Position numbers and translations under genes: made by a program. A DNA stretch of 36,237 nucleotides, taken from positions 1-36,237 of the forward strand of contig WRNW01000005.1 in the NCBI GenBank assembly GCA_009776375.1, given 5' to 3'. The stretch is from Candidatus Saccharimonadota bacterium (GTDB lineage: Bacteria > Patescibacteriota > Saccharimonadia > Saccharimonadales > Saccharimonadaceae). The notes under the pieces were generated by a model, which saw only the letters and a list, made by a program, of their open reading frames with translations, made no database searches and had not been told where the DNA came from. Below are positions 22,501 through 29,293 of this stretch, piece by piece; within the stretch, counting starts at the first letter, position 1, and each line of letters starts with the position of its first letter.

Positions 22501-23449
22501 TCTAGGTACTGGCACTTCGGAGGGTCTAGCTCGTGTCGACGAACTCTTCGAAGCTCGCTCGCCCAAAGGCGAAGCTATCCTTAGCGAATGTGATGGTATC
22601 GTGGCGATTAGCGAGCGCGAAGAAAAATACCTGATCGAAGTCACCCCGACCACCAACCGCAGTGAAAAGATCAAACTGACCGACGGTTACACTGCACAGG
22701 TCAAAAACGGCACGTTGGTGTCGATGGGTGATACTTTAGCGACCGCTGACGGTGATGAACCACCGATCGTCGCACCGTTCGATGGCCAAATCCAACTCAA
22801 AAAGAACGTGATTGAACTGACTGCTGGCCAAAATTCACTCCTTAAATACGAATTCCCAAACTGGCGTCAATTAGTTGTCAAAAGTGGCGACGAAGTCAAC
22901 GCCGGCGATCGCCTGACTACTGGTTCGATCAACTTGCACCAACTGATGAAGCTTAAGGGTATCGAAGAAACCCAACGTTACATCATCAACGACGTTTTAC
23001 GTATCTACGCCGCGCAAGGCCAAAACATTTCGCCGAAACATCTCGAAATCATTGTTCGACAAATGTTTAGCCGTGTCCAAATCGATGAACCTGGCGACAG
23101 TCCATTCGTCGCCGGCGATATCGCGAGCAAGGCGCTAGTTGTTCACACCAACAGACAGCTCGAAGCTGATGGCCAAGAACCAGCACAATTTACGCAACTC
23201 TTGCTCGGTATCACCAAAGTCGCGATTTACTCTGATTCGTTCCTATCGGCAGCGTCCTTCCAGGACACCACCCGCGTGTTGATTTCCGCCGCGACATCTG
23301 GCCGCGTCGATCGACTCTACGGGCTCAAGGAAAACGTCATCATCGGTCGCAAAATCCCCGTTGGTACCGGTGTGCTCGATGCCAGCGATTTCGTCGACCA
23401 GCAATACGACGACATGGACACCGACAACCAAATGGATCTGGCGGAATAG
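19565..23449 (+). CDS. rpoC: DNA-directed RNA polymerase subunit beta', lacking both zinc sites
   Basis: The 1294-residue subunit has the catalytic NADFDGDQMAVH motif (residues 528-539; Asp530, 532 and 534 hold Mg). It also has the clamp/rudder block LLGKRVDYSGRSVIAPGPEL and the trigger-loop region GYMTRRLVDVSQD. GVIAAQSVGEPGTQLTLDTKH follows further on. The N-terminal zinc finger, normally four Cys between GLFCEKIFGP and RRERMGHI, reads DINPHDAKLRGVRSREAAIDKNGEL and has none. The second zinc site is also gone: residues about 855-865 read ENVADDPGF, and about 925-940 read ELSGIPQKSYG instead of a CxxxxGxCxxCYG pattern. A charged helical insert lies near residues 155-300. GAGGAGG overlaps the end of rpoB as ribosome binding site. 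Confidence 0.96.
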   Translation: MAKVDDKAIADFDAVRLAVASADDILAWSYGEVLKPETINYRTQKPERDGLFCEKIFGPVKDINPHDAKLRGVRSREAAIDKNGELVTKSSSRRERMGHIKLATPVAHIWFMRGVPSTMSLLLDLTVKNIERVAYFQSYIILTTDEEKITQLLADNEAEFEAGRAAIKLRYERAAGLEQNDGAKEPRTDNPVDIKTLSAEMNRELEELNETYNDKKTTLESLRKGALMSETTYRNLPEGYEELIEVGMGGAALHQLLTEIDLAKLIAELSEEAETKKGQAKKRLQKRLKMLEGMANAGIKPESTCLTILPVIPPDLRPMVQLTGGRFATSDLNDLYRRVINRNNRLKKLAELNAPEVITRNEMRMLQEAVDALIDNSATRGTRAAQSTGNRRRLKSLSDLLKGKQGRFRQNLLGKRVDYSGRSVIAPGPELKINECGLPKTMAMELFKPFVISKLLEWEQAHNIRTAQRLIEAGDPVIWDALDEAIQDKYVLLNRAPTLHRLGIQAFQPRLIEGQAIQLGLLVLTGFNADFDGDQMAVHLPLSVEAQAEARDLMSASNNLLKPADGAPILNLSQDIVLGCYYLTYDKLSADLAANEKPRIFADMAEAILARDAGEIKYQTPIVVRFRGEIHQTTLGRLMFNELLPEDFPFVNEVMAKKPLGRVMARIFNNYGADITATVADAVKDLAFEHATQAAISIGKDDFFEVQNLTGTIEHGDNKISRIADQYNQGLITDGERYNLTVKAWREIDATLTDKVRDELAKVDTSTAVLVNSGARGSVDNIKQAAAMIGIQVDTTGRAIELPVKNSYQHGITPLEAFVVTRGSRFGEVSKALKTADSGYMTRRLVDVSQDVFTVSDENVADDPGFTIYRSETEETMIDFSDRIAGRYLAADVPGYGKEGELVTLDVAANIQNDENVSAVTIMSVLSTPELSGIPQKSYGIDMATGFLVSESEPVGVIAAQSVGEPGTQLTLDTKHSSGLGTGTSEGLARVDELFEARSPKGEAILSECDGIVAISEREEKYLIEVTPTTNRSEKIKLTDGYTAQVKNGTLVSMGDTLATADGDEPPIVAPFDGQIQLKKNVIELTAGQNSLLKYEFPNWRQLVVKSGDEVNAGDRLTTGSINLHQLMKLKGIEETQRYIINDVLRIYAAQGQNISPKHLEIIVRQMFSRVQIDEPGDSPFVAGDIASKALVVHTNRQLEADGQEPAQFTQLLLGITKVAIYSDSFLSAASFQDTTRVLISAATSGRVDRLYGLKENVIIGRKIPVGTGVLDASDFVDQQYDDMDTDNQMDLAE

Positions 23450-23459
23450 CTAACTGCTC

Positions 23460-23488
23460 TTGCGTAATCCAAGAAATTTTGCTACAAT
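23460..23488 (+). promoter_or_regulatory. Promoter of rpsL-rpsG
   Basis: TTGCGT (23460-23465), 17 bases, TACAAT (23483-23488). The transcript would carry a leader of about 70 bases. Confidence 0.65.
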
Positions 23489-23504
23489 GACAAGCGAGTT
23501 TCAC

Positions 23505-23534
23505 GGATTTCACCGGTGCTGTGGTGTAAAATCC
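23505..23534 (+). promoter_or_regulatory. Hairpin in the rpsL-rpsG leader
   Basis: GGATTTCACC (23505-23514) pairs with GGTG (23523-23526) and AAATCC (23529-23534), with a two-base bulge and an eight-base loop. It starts about ten bases into the transcript and ends about 30 bases before the start codon. A ribosomal-protein autoregulatory site is possible; in enteric bacteria uS7 represses the str operon at a different, intercistronic site. Confidence 0.45.
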
Positions 23535-23565
23535 CGTTTAAGTTAGTAATTAAGGAGACAAGAGT

Positions 23566-23979
23566 TTGCCAACAATTAATCAACTAGTTAGAAAACCGCG
23601 CAAATCGGCCATCAAAAAATCGAAAGCGCCAGCGCTTTTAACGATTCAAAATACGCTAAAAACCAGGGTTTATGATCAAGATGCGCCGCTTAAGCGCGGT
23701 GTTTGCATCAAAGTCACCACCAAAACCCCGAAAAAACCAAACTCGGCGATGCGCAAAGTCGCCCGTGTGCGTCTGACCAACGGTCAGGAAGTTTGGGCCT
23801 ACATCGGTGGCGAAAAACATAATCTCCAGGAACACGCCGTCGTATTGGTCCGTGGTGGTCGCGTGCCCGATCTACCAGGTGTGCGTTATCACATCGTCCG
23901 TGGCGCGCTCGACCTCCAAGGTGTCGAAAACCGCAAAAAGGGCCGCAGCAAATACGGCGCCAAGCGAGGAGATAAATAA
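23566..23979 (+). CDS. rpsL: 30S ribosomal protein uS12
   Basis: The 137-residue product begins [12 protein letters not shown]. It contains [24 protein letters not shown] (the streptomycin-region lysine, second K of TPKKPNSA, is present) and [14 protein letters not shown]. uS12 lies at the decoding centre of the 30S subunit. The start codon is TTG 23566 behind AAGGAG, unusual for such a highly expressed gene but fixed by the family N-terminus (MPTINQL). It is followed without a gap by rpsG. The elongation factor genes that often follow in the str operon are not here. Confidence 0.97.
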   Translation: MPTINQLVRKPRKSAIKKSKAPALLTIQNTLKTRVYDQDAPLKRGVCIKVTTKTPKKPNSAMRKVARVRLTNGQEVWAYIGGEKHNLQEHAVVLVRGGRVPDLPGVRYHIVRGALDLQGVENRKKGRSKYGAKRGDK

Positions 23980-24459
23980 ATGCCTAGAAAAGTCACCAAA
24001 TCATTACAGCGCAAAATCCTGCCTGATCGCAAATATAATAGCGTGTTGGTCCAGAAATTAATCAATAAATCGATGGCCAATGGCAAGAAATTGGCTGCCG
24101 AGCGGATGGTTTACGGCGCGCTCGAAACTGCGGCGAAAAAACTAAAGAGCGAGGATCCTTTAGAAGTTTTTGAAACCGCGATCAAAAATATCAGCCCGAA
24201 TTACGAAGTCAAAAGTCGCCGCGTCGGTGGGGCGAACTACCAAATTCCTTTTCCAATTTCCGGTCATCGCCAGGAGCATTTCGCCTTGATTTGGTTGGTC
24301 GGCAGCGCTCGCGAGCGCACCGGCATGCCGTACAACGAGTGTTTGTCGGCTGAAATCGTCGATTCTGTCAACCAAACCGGTGCTGCGTTCAAGAAGAAGG
24401 AAGACACTCACCGTATGGCCGAGGCCAACCGCGCTTTTGCCCACTTTGCTCGCACCTAA
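23980..24459 (+). CDS. rpsG: 30S ribosomal protein uS7
   Basis: The 159-residue product starts MPRKVTKSLQRKILPDRKYNSVLVQKLINKSMANGKK, as in the uS7 family. It continues with the signature VKSRRVGGANYQIPFPI and the C-terminal helical part (KEDTHRMAEANRAFAHF). uS7 organises the head of the 30S subunit and lines the E and P sites. ATG 23980 directly follows the rpsL stop, and GCGAGGAG at the end of rpsL serves as ribosome binding site. Length is normal. The next gene has its own promoter starting 5 bases after the rpsG stop. Confidence 0.97.
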   Translation: MPRKVTKSLQRKILPDRKYNSVLVQKLINKSMANGKKLAAERMVYGALETAAKKLKSEDPLEVFETAIKNISPNYEVKSRRVGGANYQIPFPISGHRQEHFALIWLVGSARERTGMPYNECLSAEIVDSVNQTGAAFKKKEDTHRMAEANRAFAHFART

Positions 24460-24464
24460 AACTT

Positions 24465-24494
24465 TTGACGACTGAGGATCAAACGTGCTACAAT
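24465..24494 (+). promoter_or_regulatory. Leaderless promoter of the membrane protein gene
   Basis: TTGACG (24465-24470), 18 bases, TACAAT (24489-24494), then 6 bases to ATG 24501. Confidence 0.65.
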
Positions 24495-24500
24495 CGAGGC

Positions 24501-25082
24501 ATGTTTGTACCAATAGTTATTCCATCCAATAAACAAATCAAGGACTTTCCGGGGAACGTCAAGAAAAATTGGAAATGGATGTTGCTCGGTTTTTTGATCG
24601 TCGCGGTGATCATTGTCTGTGCCGGACTAGTGACGCGATTACTGCGTGGCCCAGGCATCACGGACAACGGGATTGGACTTAGTTTCAAACTCAAAGAAGT
24701 CGTTTGGGACGTCAAAATGGACGAACCAGAGGCGAGTGAGCTGGGATCTGTCAGAGGGCCTCTAGTGGGCGTCAAACTAGAAGTGAAATTTGGCGGAGTC
24801 GTCGCGAACACAACGATGAGCCTGTATGACAAATTGTCGCTGGCCGACAGCACCGGCACAGAGAGAAAATCATCGAGTTTGTATTTGGACGATTTCTTTG
24901 CGACACATCCACAGCTACCTTCGTTCATTAAAAAGGACGAAGTCATCGAAGGTTGGCTGGTTTTTGAATACGCCAGCGGCCAGGAACCACTCCAGCTATG
25001 GTATCGTCGCGGCGCCATGGCCTCAATCGCGGGCAAACGAGCCATCACCGAATACTCATCGAAACTAGAATTAAAGAGATAA
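24501..25082 (+). CDS. Membrane-anchored protein with a DUF4352-like extracytoplasmic domain
   Basis: The 193-residue product has one membrane segment at about 25-48 (KWMLLGFLIVAVIIVCAGLVTRLL) and then an outside domain. Features such as GIGLSFKLKEVVWDV, VGVKLEVKFGGVVANTTMSLYDKLSLADSTG and VIEGWLVFEYASGQEPLQLWY resemble telokin-like Ig domains (DUF4352). In those the middle of the fold compares a residue-rich strand with a W-L-V/F-F strand. This assignment is by general look only. ATG 24501 is used because the promoter -10 ends 6 bases before it. It could be a lipid-surface or stress-related protein; no partner is evident. Confidence 0.65.
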   Translation: MFVPIVIPSNKQIKDFPGNVKKNWKWMLLGFLIVAVIIVCAGLVTRLLRGPGITDNGIGLSFKLKEVVWDVKMDEPEASELGSVRGPLVGVKLEVKFGGVVANTTMSLYDKLSLADSTGTERKSSSLYLDDFFATHPQLPSFIKKDEVIEGWLVFEYASGQEPLQLWYRRGAMASIAGKRAITEYSSKLELKR

Positions 25083-25113
25083 TTTCTACTAAAGTGTGCT
25101 AAAATAATCCTTA

Positions 25114-25182
25114 ATGAAAAAAGTTATTTTAACAGGTGATCGGCCGACGGGCAGGTCGCACCCTGAGCGCTTGGCGAGGTAG
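25114..25182 (+). pseudogene. Duplicated 5' scrap of trpS forming a 22-codon ORF
   Basis: The ORF opens MKKVILTGDRPTGR, almost the same as TrpS (MKQVILTGDRPTGK at 26878). Bases 25126-25153 are identical to 26890-26917 (28 bases). It then leaves the trpS sequence and stops at TAG 25180-25182, just before plsC. TAAAAT at 25100-25105 lies 8 bases before its ATG. It is either a recombination remnant or has become a short upstream ORF of plsC. Confidence 0.7.
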
Positions 25183-25189
25183 GGTTTTC

Positions 25190-25879
25190 GTGGTACCTCA
25201 ATTCGTTAGCAGTAGTGTTTATTACGTCCTCTACGGTTGTTTCAAATGGCCAGTTTGGCGCAAATTAAAGATCCGTGAGTTCGGGCGCCAAAATATCCCC
25301 AAGCGTGGCGCGGTGATTTTTGCCGCCAATCATGTCAAAGATGTGGACTCAGTGATTCTACTCGGTGCGGCTCGCCGGCTAGTTCACTTTATGGCGAAAA
25401 AGACTCTGTTTGATGGTGGTAAGAAACTGTCACTGAAATTTATCAAAATCCTCGTGAAATTGACCGGCCAGATCCCAGTCAAAGCAGGCGATAAACTGGT
25501 CGTAAAAGCCGCTTTCGAGATGGCTATCGCCTACTTGAAACGTGGCGGAGCGGTTGGGATGCACGTCGAGGGCACGCGGACGCTCGATGGCAAATTGCAT
25601 GCGCCCAAACTCGGTTTTACTAAACTAGCCTATGAGACGCGGGTGCCGGTCGTGCCGGTGGCTTTGCGCTACGATGGCGATCCGGAAATTCATTTTGGTA
25701 AACCAATTCCGTACTCTACTTATCAAAAATGGTCAGCCGAACAGTTTGGCTACGAACTACAAAAACGTCTCGCCAAACTCAGCGGTCAAGAAATGTCGGG
25801 CGAAGTCTCGCCCATAGTCAAAAAGGGTGACACAACCGTTGTCCAAGCGATTTTTACCAACAAAGTTAAACCGTCCTAA
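25190..25879 (+). CDS. 1-acylglycerol-3-phosphate acyltransferase family protein (PlsC-like)
   Basis: The 229-residue protein has the acyltransferase block I NHVKDVD (the His and Asp of the HxxxxD motif) about 45 residues in. The block III motif EGTR lies in GMHVEGTRTLDGKLHAPKLGFTKLA, and a PVVPVAL strand follows. It would acylate lysophosphatidic acid at the membrane to make phosphatidic acid. I use GTG 25190 because the frame upstream of it runs through the trpS scrap in a different frame and encodes an unlikely Arg-rich start; a weak AGGTAGGG lies at 25177-25184. Its 3' end overlaps the convergent diacylglycerol kinase gene by 4 bases, and both act on the same lipid pool. Confidence 0.8.
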   Translation: MVPQFVSSSVYYVLYGCFKWPVWRKLKIREFGRQNIPKRGAVIFAANHVKDVDSVILLGAARRLVHFMAKKTLFDGGKKLSLKFIKILVKLTGQIPVKAGDKLVVKAAFEMAIAYLKRGGAVGMHVEGTRTLDGKLHAPKLGFTKLAYETRVPVVPVALRYDGDPEIHFGKPIPYSTYQKWSAEQFGYELQKRLAKLSGQEMSGEVSPIVKKGDTTVVQAIFTNKVKPS

Positions 25880-26832
25880 GCGGCCGGGATATGTAACTTA
25901 ATCTTGGTCGGTATGCGCCAGGTTGAGATGGTTTTGATATCTCGCACCGTAAAATTCTCACCGTCAACCATCACATTGATTTTCTTAATTGGGGGGGGGT
26001 TAAAAGTAAAACTGGCGGTCTTGGCACGTTTGGCTGGCAGTCCGCGCACTACCCAAGCCACAATTCTCGGCACGTCGATCAGAGGGTTGCCTTTGATGTT
26101 GACATTAACAACCGCTATTTCGTCACCGATGTGCAGAGATTTGATAACCTTACCATCGATTCGCGGAAACCAAACCCCACCAATGCGACCAAGTAATGCC
26201 GAAATCACGCTATAGTGGTGCTGCTGCCCATTCATATCAGTAAAGGCTGGCAAACTAGCGCTCGGATTAGGCACGGCTTGCTTTTTATAATATTGAAAAA
26301 CCTCGATCGGCACGTTGATTTTTTTGCCAGCCGCTTTCGCGATCCGTTGCAAGCGATCATTACGCTCGCCGATATTGGCCAAATGTCCGATGCTCCATTC
26401 GTGCAACGCGTAGTAAAGATGTTGACCATTGATCTTTAGATCCAGCGCTTGATATTCGATAGTCGGCGAATTAACAATGCCGATAATGTCAAGAAATTTC
26501 TGTCGACTGCCGAACGAACCAATCATATCGTTAGCTTGTCCGAGGGGGAGAGTCACGAAATCTACCGCTTTATCTCCTTTAATCAGACCATTAAACACCG
26601 CACTCAACGTCCCATCACCACCAGCGGCAATGACGGTGTCGCCATCCTTAACCGCATCACTGGTAGCGATATATTTTATAGTGTCATCAAAATTTGGCAG
26701 AACCGTCAAGTATGTTACGTTAGCTCCAGTGCGACGGCAATATTTGTCTAGTGGCGTGCGTACCAGAGGATGAAAACCGCCAGAGCGCGTGCTCTGGTCG
26801 TTGTAAAACACCACAAACTGTCGCTGATTCAC
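25876..26832 (-). CDS. Diacylglycerol kinase family lipid kinase with a 9-C tract
   Basis: The 318-residue protein has the DAGK catalytic motif VIAAGGDGTLSAVFNGL with the preceding DGDT, and FVTLPLGQANDM, the counterpart of the P-x-GTxND strand. Members phosphorylate diacylglycerol, sphingoid bases or related lipids. A GTG at 26838 would directly abut the -10 TATAAT (26844-26839) and could not be transcribed properly. GTG 26832 lies 6 bases after the -10 and is taken as a leaderless start. Residues 279-281 (NPPPIKK) come from nine C on the coding strand (25999-25991); slippage would replace the last 37 or so residues. It ends against plsC, tail to tail. Confidence 0.8.
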   Translation of the reverse strand: MNQRQFVVFYNDQSTRSGGFHPLVRTPLDKYCRRTGANVTYLTVLPNFDDTIKYIATSDAVKDGDTVIAAGGDGTLSAVFNGLIKGDKAVDFVTLPLGQANDMIGSFGSRQKFLDIIGIVNSPTIEYQALDLKINGQHLYYALHEWSIGHLANIGERNDRLQRIAKAAGKKINVPIEVFQYYKKQAVPNPSASLPAFTDMNGQQHHYSVISALLGRIGGVWFPRIDGKVIKSLHIGDEIAVVNVNIKGNPLIDVPRIVAWVVRGLPAKRAKTASFTFNPPPIKKINVMVDGENFTVRDIKTISTWRIPTKIKLHIPAA

Positions 26833-26838
26833 CCGCAC

Positions 26839-26871
26839 ATTATATCATAAACACAAATGATGTGGTATGAT
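26839..26871. promoter_or_regulatory. Divergent -10 boxes of the lipid kinase gene and trpS
   Basis: On the minus strand TATAAT (26844-26839) is 6 bases before GTG 26832. On the plus strand TATGAT (26866-26871) is 6 bases before ATG 26878. I see no convincing -35 for either. Both transcripts would be leaderless and the two promoters overlap back to back. Confidence 0.55.
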
Positions 26872-26877
26872 GTTTTC

Positions 26878-27897
26878 ATGAAACAGGTGATTTTAACAGG
26901 TGATCGGCCGACGGGCAAATTGCACATTGGTCATTTTGTGGGAGCTTTGCGCCAGCGCGTCGATATGCAAAACAGTGGTGAATACGACATGTTCGTGATG
27001 ATCGCTGACCAACAGGCCCTAACCGATAACGCCCGCGATCCCCAGAAAATCCGCAATAATCTGCTCGAAGTCGCGATGGACAACCTGGCGGTCGGCATTG
27101 ATCCGGAAAAAACCACTTTGTTCGTCCAATCGGCCATCCCGGCGCTGTACGAACTAACGATTCATTACCAAAATTTGGTGAATCTGGGTCGGTTGCAACG
27201 CAATCCAACGATCAAGACCGAAATTCGCGAGCGCGGTTTCGAAAAATCTGTGCCAGTTGGGTTTTTGACTTATCCGATTGCCCAAGCGGCCGATATCACG
27301 GCCTTTAATGCAAATCTGGTGCCCGTCGGCGAGGATCAACTGCCGATTCTCGAACAAGACCGCGAAATCGTCCGAACCTTTAACTCGATTTATGGCGAAG
27401 TTTTAGTCGAGCCAGAGGCGGTGTTAGCGACCGACGAAAAGGCGCGCCGTCTGCCCGGCATTCGCGGCATCGACGACAAAATGAGTAAATCCCTCAATAA
27501 CGGAATTTATCTGGCCGACGACGCCGAAACCGTGCGCCAAAAAGTCATGGAAATGTACACCGACCCCGACCACATCCGCGTCACCGACCCCGGTAAAATC
27601 GACGGTAACGTAGTGTTTTACTATCTCGATGTTTTTGCACCCAACGACCCGCACGTGGCCGAAATGAAGGAACAATACCGAGCTGGCGGTCTCGGCGATG
27701 TCACGGTCAAGGAATATTTGATCGAAGTTTTAGAAAAATTACTCGCGCCGATTCGCGAAAAACGCGCCTATTACGAAACTCGTCCCGACGAAGTCCGCGC
27801 CATCCTCCGCGCTGGCAGCGAAAAGGCCAACGCCGTCGCCAACACCACCTTGCAAAAAGTCCGCGACGCGATCGGGGTAAATTACTTTGGCTCGTAG
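26878..27897 (+). CDS. trpS: Tryptophanyl-tRNA synthetase
   Basis: The 339-residue class I synthetase has the HIGH motif in RPTGKLHIGHFVGAL and the KMSKS motif in GIDDKMSKSLNNGIYLAD. Other family pieces are MFVMIADQQALTDN, TYPIAQAADITAFNANLVPVGEDQLPILEQDREI and MYTDPDHIRVTDPGKIDGNVVFYYLDVF. It charges tRNA-Trp. ATG 26878 gives the family start and lies 6 bases after a -10, so the mRNA is probably leaderless. Its 3' end overlaps the end of the convergent unknown gene by 16 bases. A copy of its first codons lies 1.7 kb upstream, before plsC. Confidence 0.96.
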   Translation: MKQVILTGDRPTGKLHIGHFVGALRQRVDMQNSGEYDMFVMIADQQALTDNARDPQKIRNNLLEVAMDNLAVGIDPEKTTLFVQSAIPALYELTIHYQNLVNLGRLQRNPTIKTEIRERGFEKSVPVGFLTYPIAQAADITAFNANLVPVGEDQLPILEQDREIVRTFNSIYGEVLVEPEAVLATDEKARRLPGIRGIDDKMSKSLNNGIYLADDAETVRQKVMEMYTDPDHIRVTDPGKIDGNVVFYYLDVFAPNDPHVAEMKEQYRAGGLGDVTVKEYLIEVLEKLLAPIREKRAYYETRPDEVRAILRAGSEKANAVANTTLQKVRDAIGVNYFGS

Positions 27898-29093
27898 CCG
27901 ACCAACTCTACTAGCGGTTGGTAAAAGTCTGCTTTAACCATGTCGAGCGGCACGCCAGCTTTGCGCAAATACTCATAATCATATGCGTCAAAGTTCCCGT
28001 GTGCCTGTTTGTGCTTGATCGTCTTTGCAATATACTCAATAAAAATCGGCTTCAGCTGTTTAATTTCATCAGGATCGTAACTAGGAGTGATTATTAAATG
28101 ATCATCTCCTAGTCGTGGATATCGTTTGAGCCCGCGCGAGGTAACATACTTCGCTAGGAATTTTCGAACTTTGTCCAGCCGTTCACCATCATAATCATAA
28201 AATTCGCAGGCCTGCTGTGAGCTCCACAAGTCATCATTCTTATCCGTTTCTGCCAGCACTTCCATAGCTTGCTCTATCAAATTTGTGAGCACTGAGTGCG
28301 GATAGTGAGTACGCGTGCGACCCTCATCGTCATCTCTTAACTCACTGATATCGCTATATTGCTTAAGACGGTTGCCCACCCATGCGAAGTTTAAGCCCGT
28401 TTTTTCCAAAATAATCATAGAGATCATATAGGCAGTCATCATTTCGCCACCGCGTGTACGATTACGTTCGCCCTCGCGTAAAAGTTCAATTGCTTCTGGC
28501 GGATATAGGTTACTAAGACGGCCACGCCGGCTCCATCGCTGCTCCGGTTCGTAGCCGTAGCCGAGAAATTTAAGCCGCTTCTCTGCCCATGCCGGATTGC
28601 GATAACCTGCCATTTTCGTCAATGCGGCACTCGACAACCATCCTTCGTGTTGTTTGAACTGTCTTTCATAGGCGCGTATTCTTTCAAGCAGAGACTTATC
28701 GTATCGTTTGTCAATTTTAGATTTTTTAATGCCTAAAAGTTGAGCAGTCTTATTCACAAACAAGTCTGTGTGTCCTTGCCCAAGTATTTTAGCCGCCGCA
28801 TAAGCTGACAGGCGATTATTTGTGGAATTATAGCATTCCTGCCACTGAAGTTCTGATCTAATAATTTCCAACGACAACGAGGAGTAAATCATGGCGTCGC
28901 AACCGTCAACCCGTTCGCCACCTATACTGAGACCACGAGTTAAACCAATAATTTTGTTCATGCCTGCCCGTAGTGAATAATTTCCGCATAGTTGTTCCGC
29001 CATGTCGTCAATAGTATATAGTTCAGCATATGGATCAAATTCGGGCGGTAGATCAACAAGGTAAATATACTGTGGCGTGCCGTCTGGCAACAC
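27882..29093 (-). CDS. Large protein of unknown function with helix-turn-helix-like repeats, main frame
   Basis: I do not recognise the family. This frame can start at GTG 29093 (403 residues), but there is no promoter or ribosome binding site there. It stays open up to 29195, coding for VCDGYGYEYVGEIDGKNYGW. Several segments look like winged-helix or MerR-like units: LSAYAAAKILGQGHTDLFVNKTAQLLG, WLSSAALTKMAGYRNPAWAEKRLKFLGYGYEPEQRW...YPPEAIELLREGE and WSSQQACEFYDYDGERLDKVRKFLAKYV. A DNA-binding role is possible. The likely true start is ATG 29239, in the other frame across nine C (29191-29183). One extra C would give a single 452-residue protein. In this assembly the gene is therefore out of frame. 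Confidence 0.65.
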   Translation of the reverse strand: MLPDGTPQYIYLVDLPPEFDPYAELYTIDDMAEQLCGNYSLRAGMNKIIGLTRGLSIGGERVDGCDAMIYSSLSLEIIRSELQWQECYNSTNNRLSAYAAAKILGQGHTDLFVNKTAQLLGIKKSKIDKRYDKSLLERIRAYERQFKQHEGWLSSAALTKMAGYRNPAWAEKRLKFLGYGYEPEQRWSRRGRLSNLYPPEAIELLREGERNRTRGGEMMTAYMISMIILEKTGLNFAWVGNRLKQYSDISELRDDDEGRTRTHYPHSVLTNLIEQAMEVLAETDKNDDLWSSQQACEFYDYDGERLDKVRKFLAKYVTSRGLKRYPRLGDDHLIITPSYDPDEIKQLKPIFIEYIAKTIKHKQAHGNFDAYDYEYLRKAGVPLDMVKADFYQPLVELVGYEPK

Positions 29094-29239
29094 TAAGTCG
29101 CAGCGCCAGCCATAATTCTTACCATCAATTTCGCCAACGTATTCGTAACCATACCCGTCGCAGACTCCACGTTTAACCTCTTGGGGGGGGGTATTTCAGG
29201 TTCAGCAAAAATCGATCTCTTCTGGGGAGCTTTATTCAT
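29093..29239 (-). other. 5' part of the same gene, out of frame after the C tract
   Basis: ATG 29239 opens MNKAPQKRSIFAEPEIPPP, where the three prolines are the C tract (29191-29183). In the assembled sequence this frame then runs through unrelated residues to a stop at 29095-29093 after 48 codons. The downstream frame needs a -1 shift, or a tenth C. The -10 TACAAT (29251-29246) is exactly 6 bases before this ATG, as in the leaderless genes, which makes this start more credible than GTG 29093. Confidence 0.6.
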
Positions 29240-29245
29240 GTCCTG

Positions 29246-29286
29246 ATTGTATCATATTTATGTTAAAAATCAAGTAATGGTACAAT
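29246..29286. promoter_or_regulatory. Divergent leaderless -10 boxes
   Basis: Minus strand TACAAT (29251-29246) serves the gene beginning at ATG 29239, 6 bases away. Plus strand TACAAT (29281-29286) serves ATG 29294, 7 bases away. No strong -35 is seen for either. Confidence 0.55.
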
Positions 29287-29293
29287 GTTTAAT

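Noticed and set aside
25136-25189. N-terminal extension of PlsC starting at 25136
   Set aside because: The codons lie within the duplicated trpS scrap in another frame and give an Arg-rich stretch with no match to the family; GTG 25190 is simpler.
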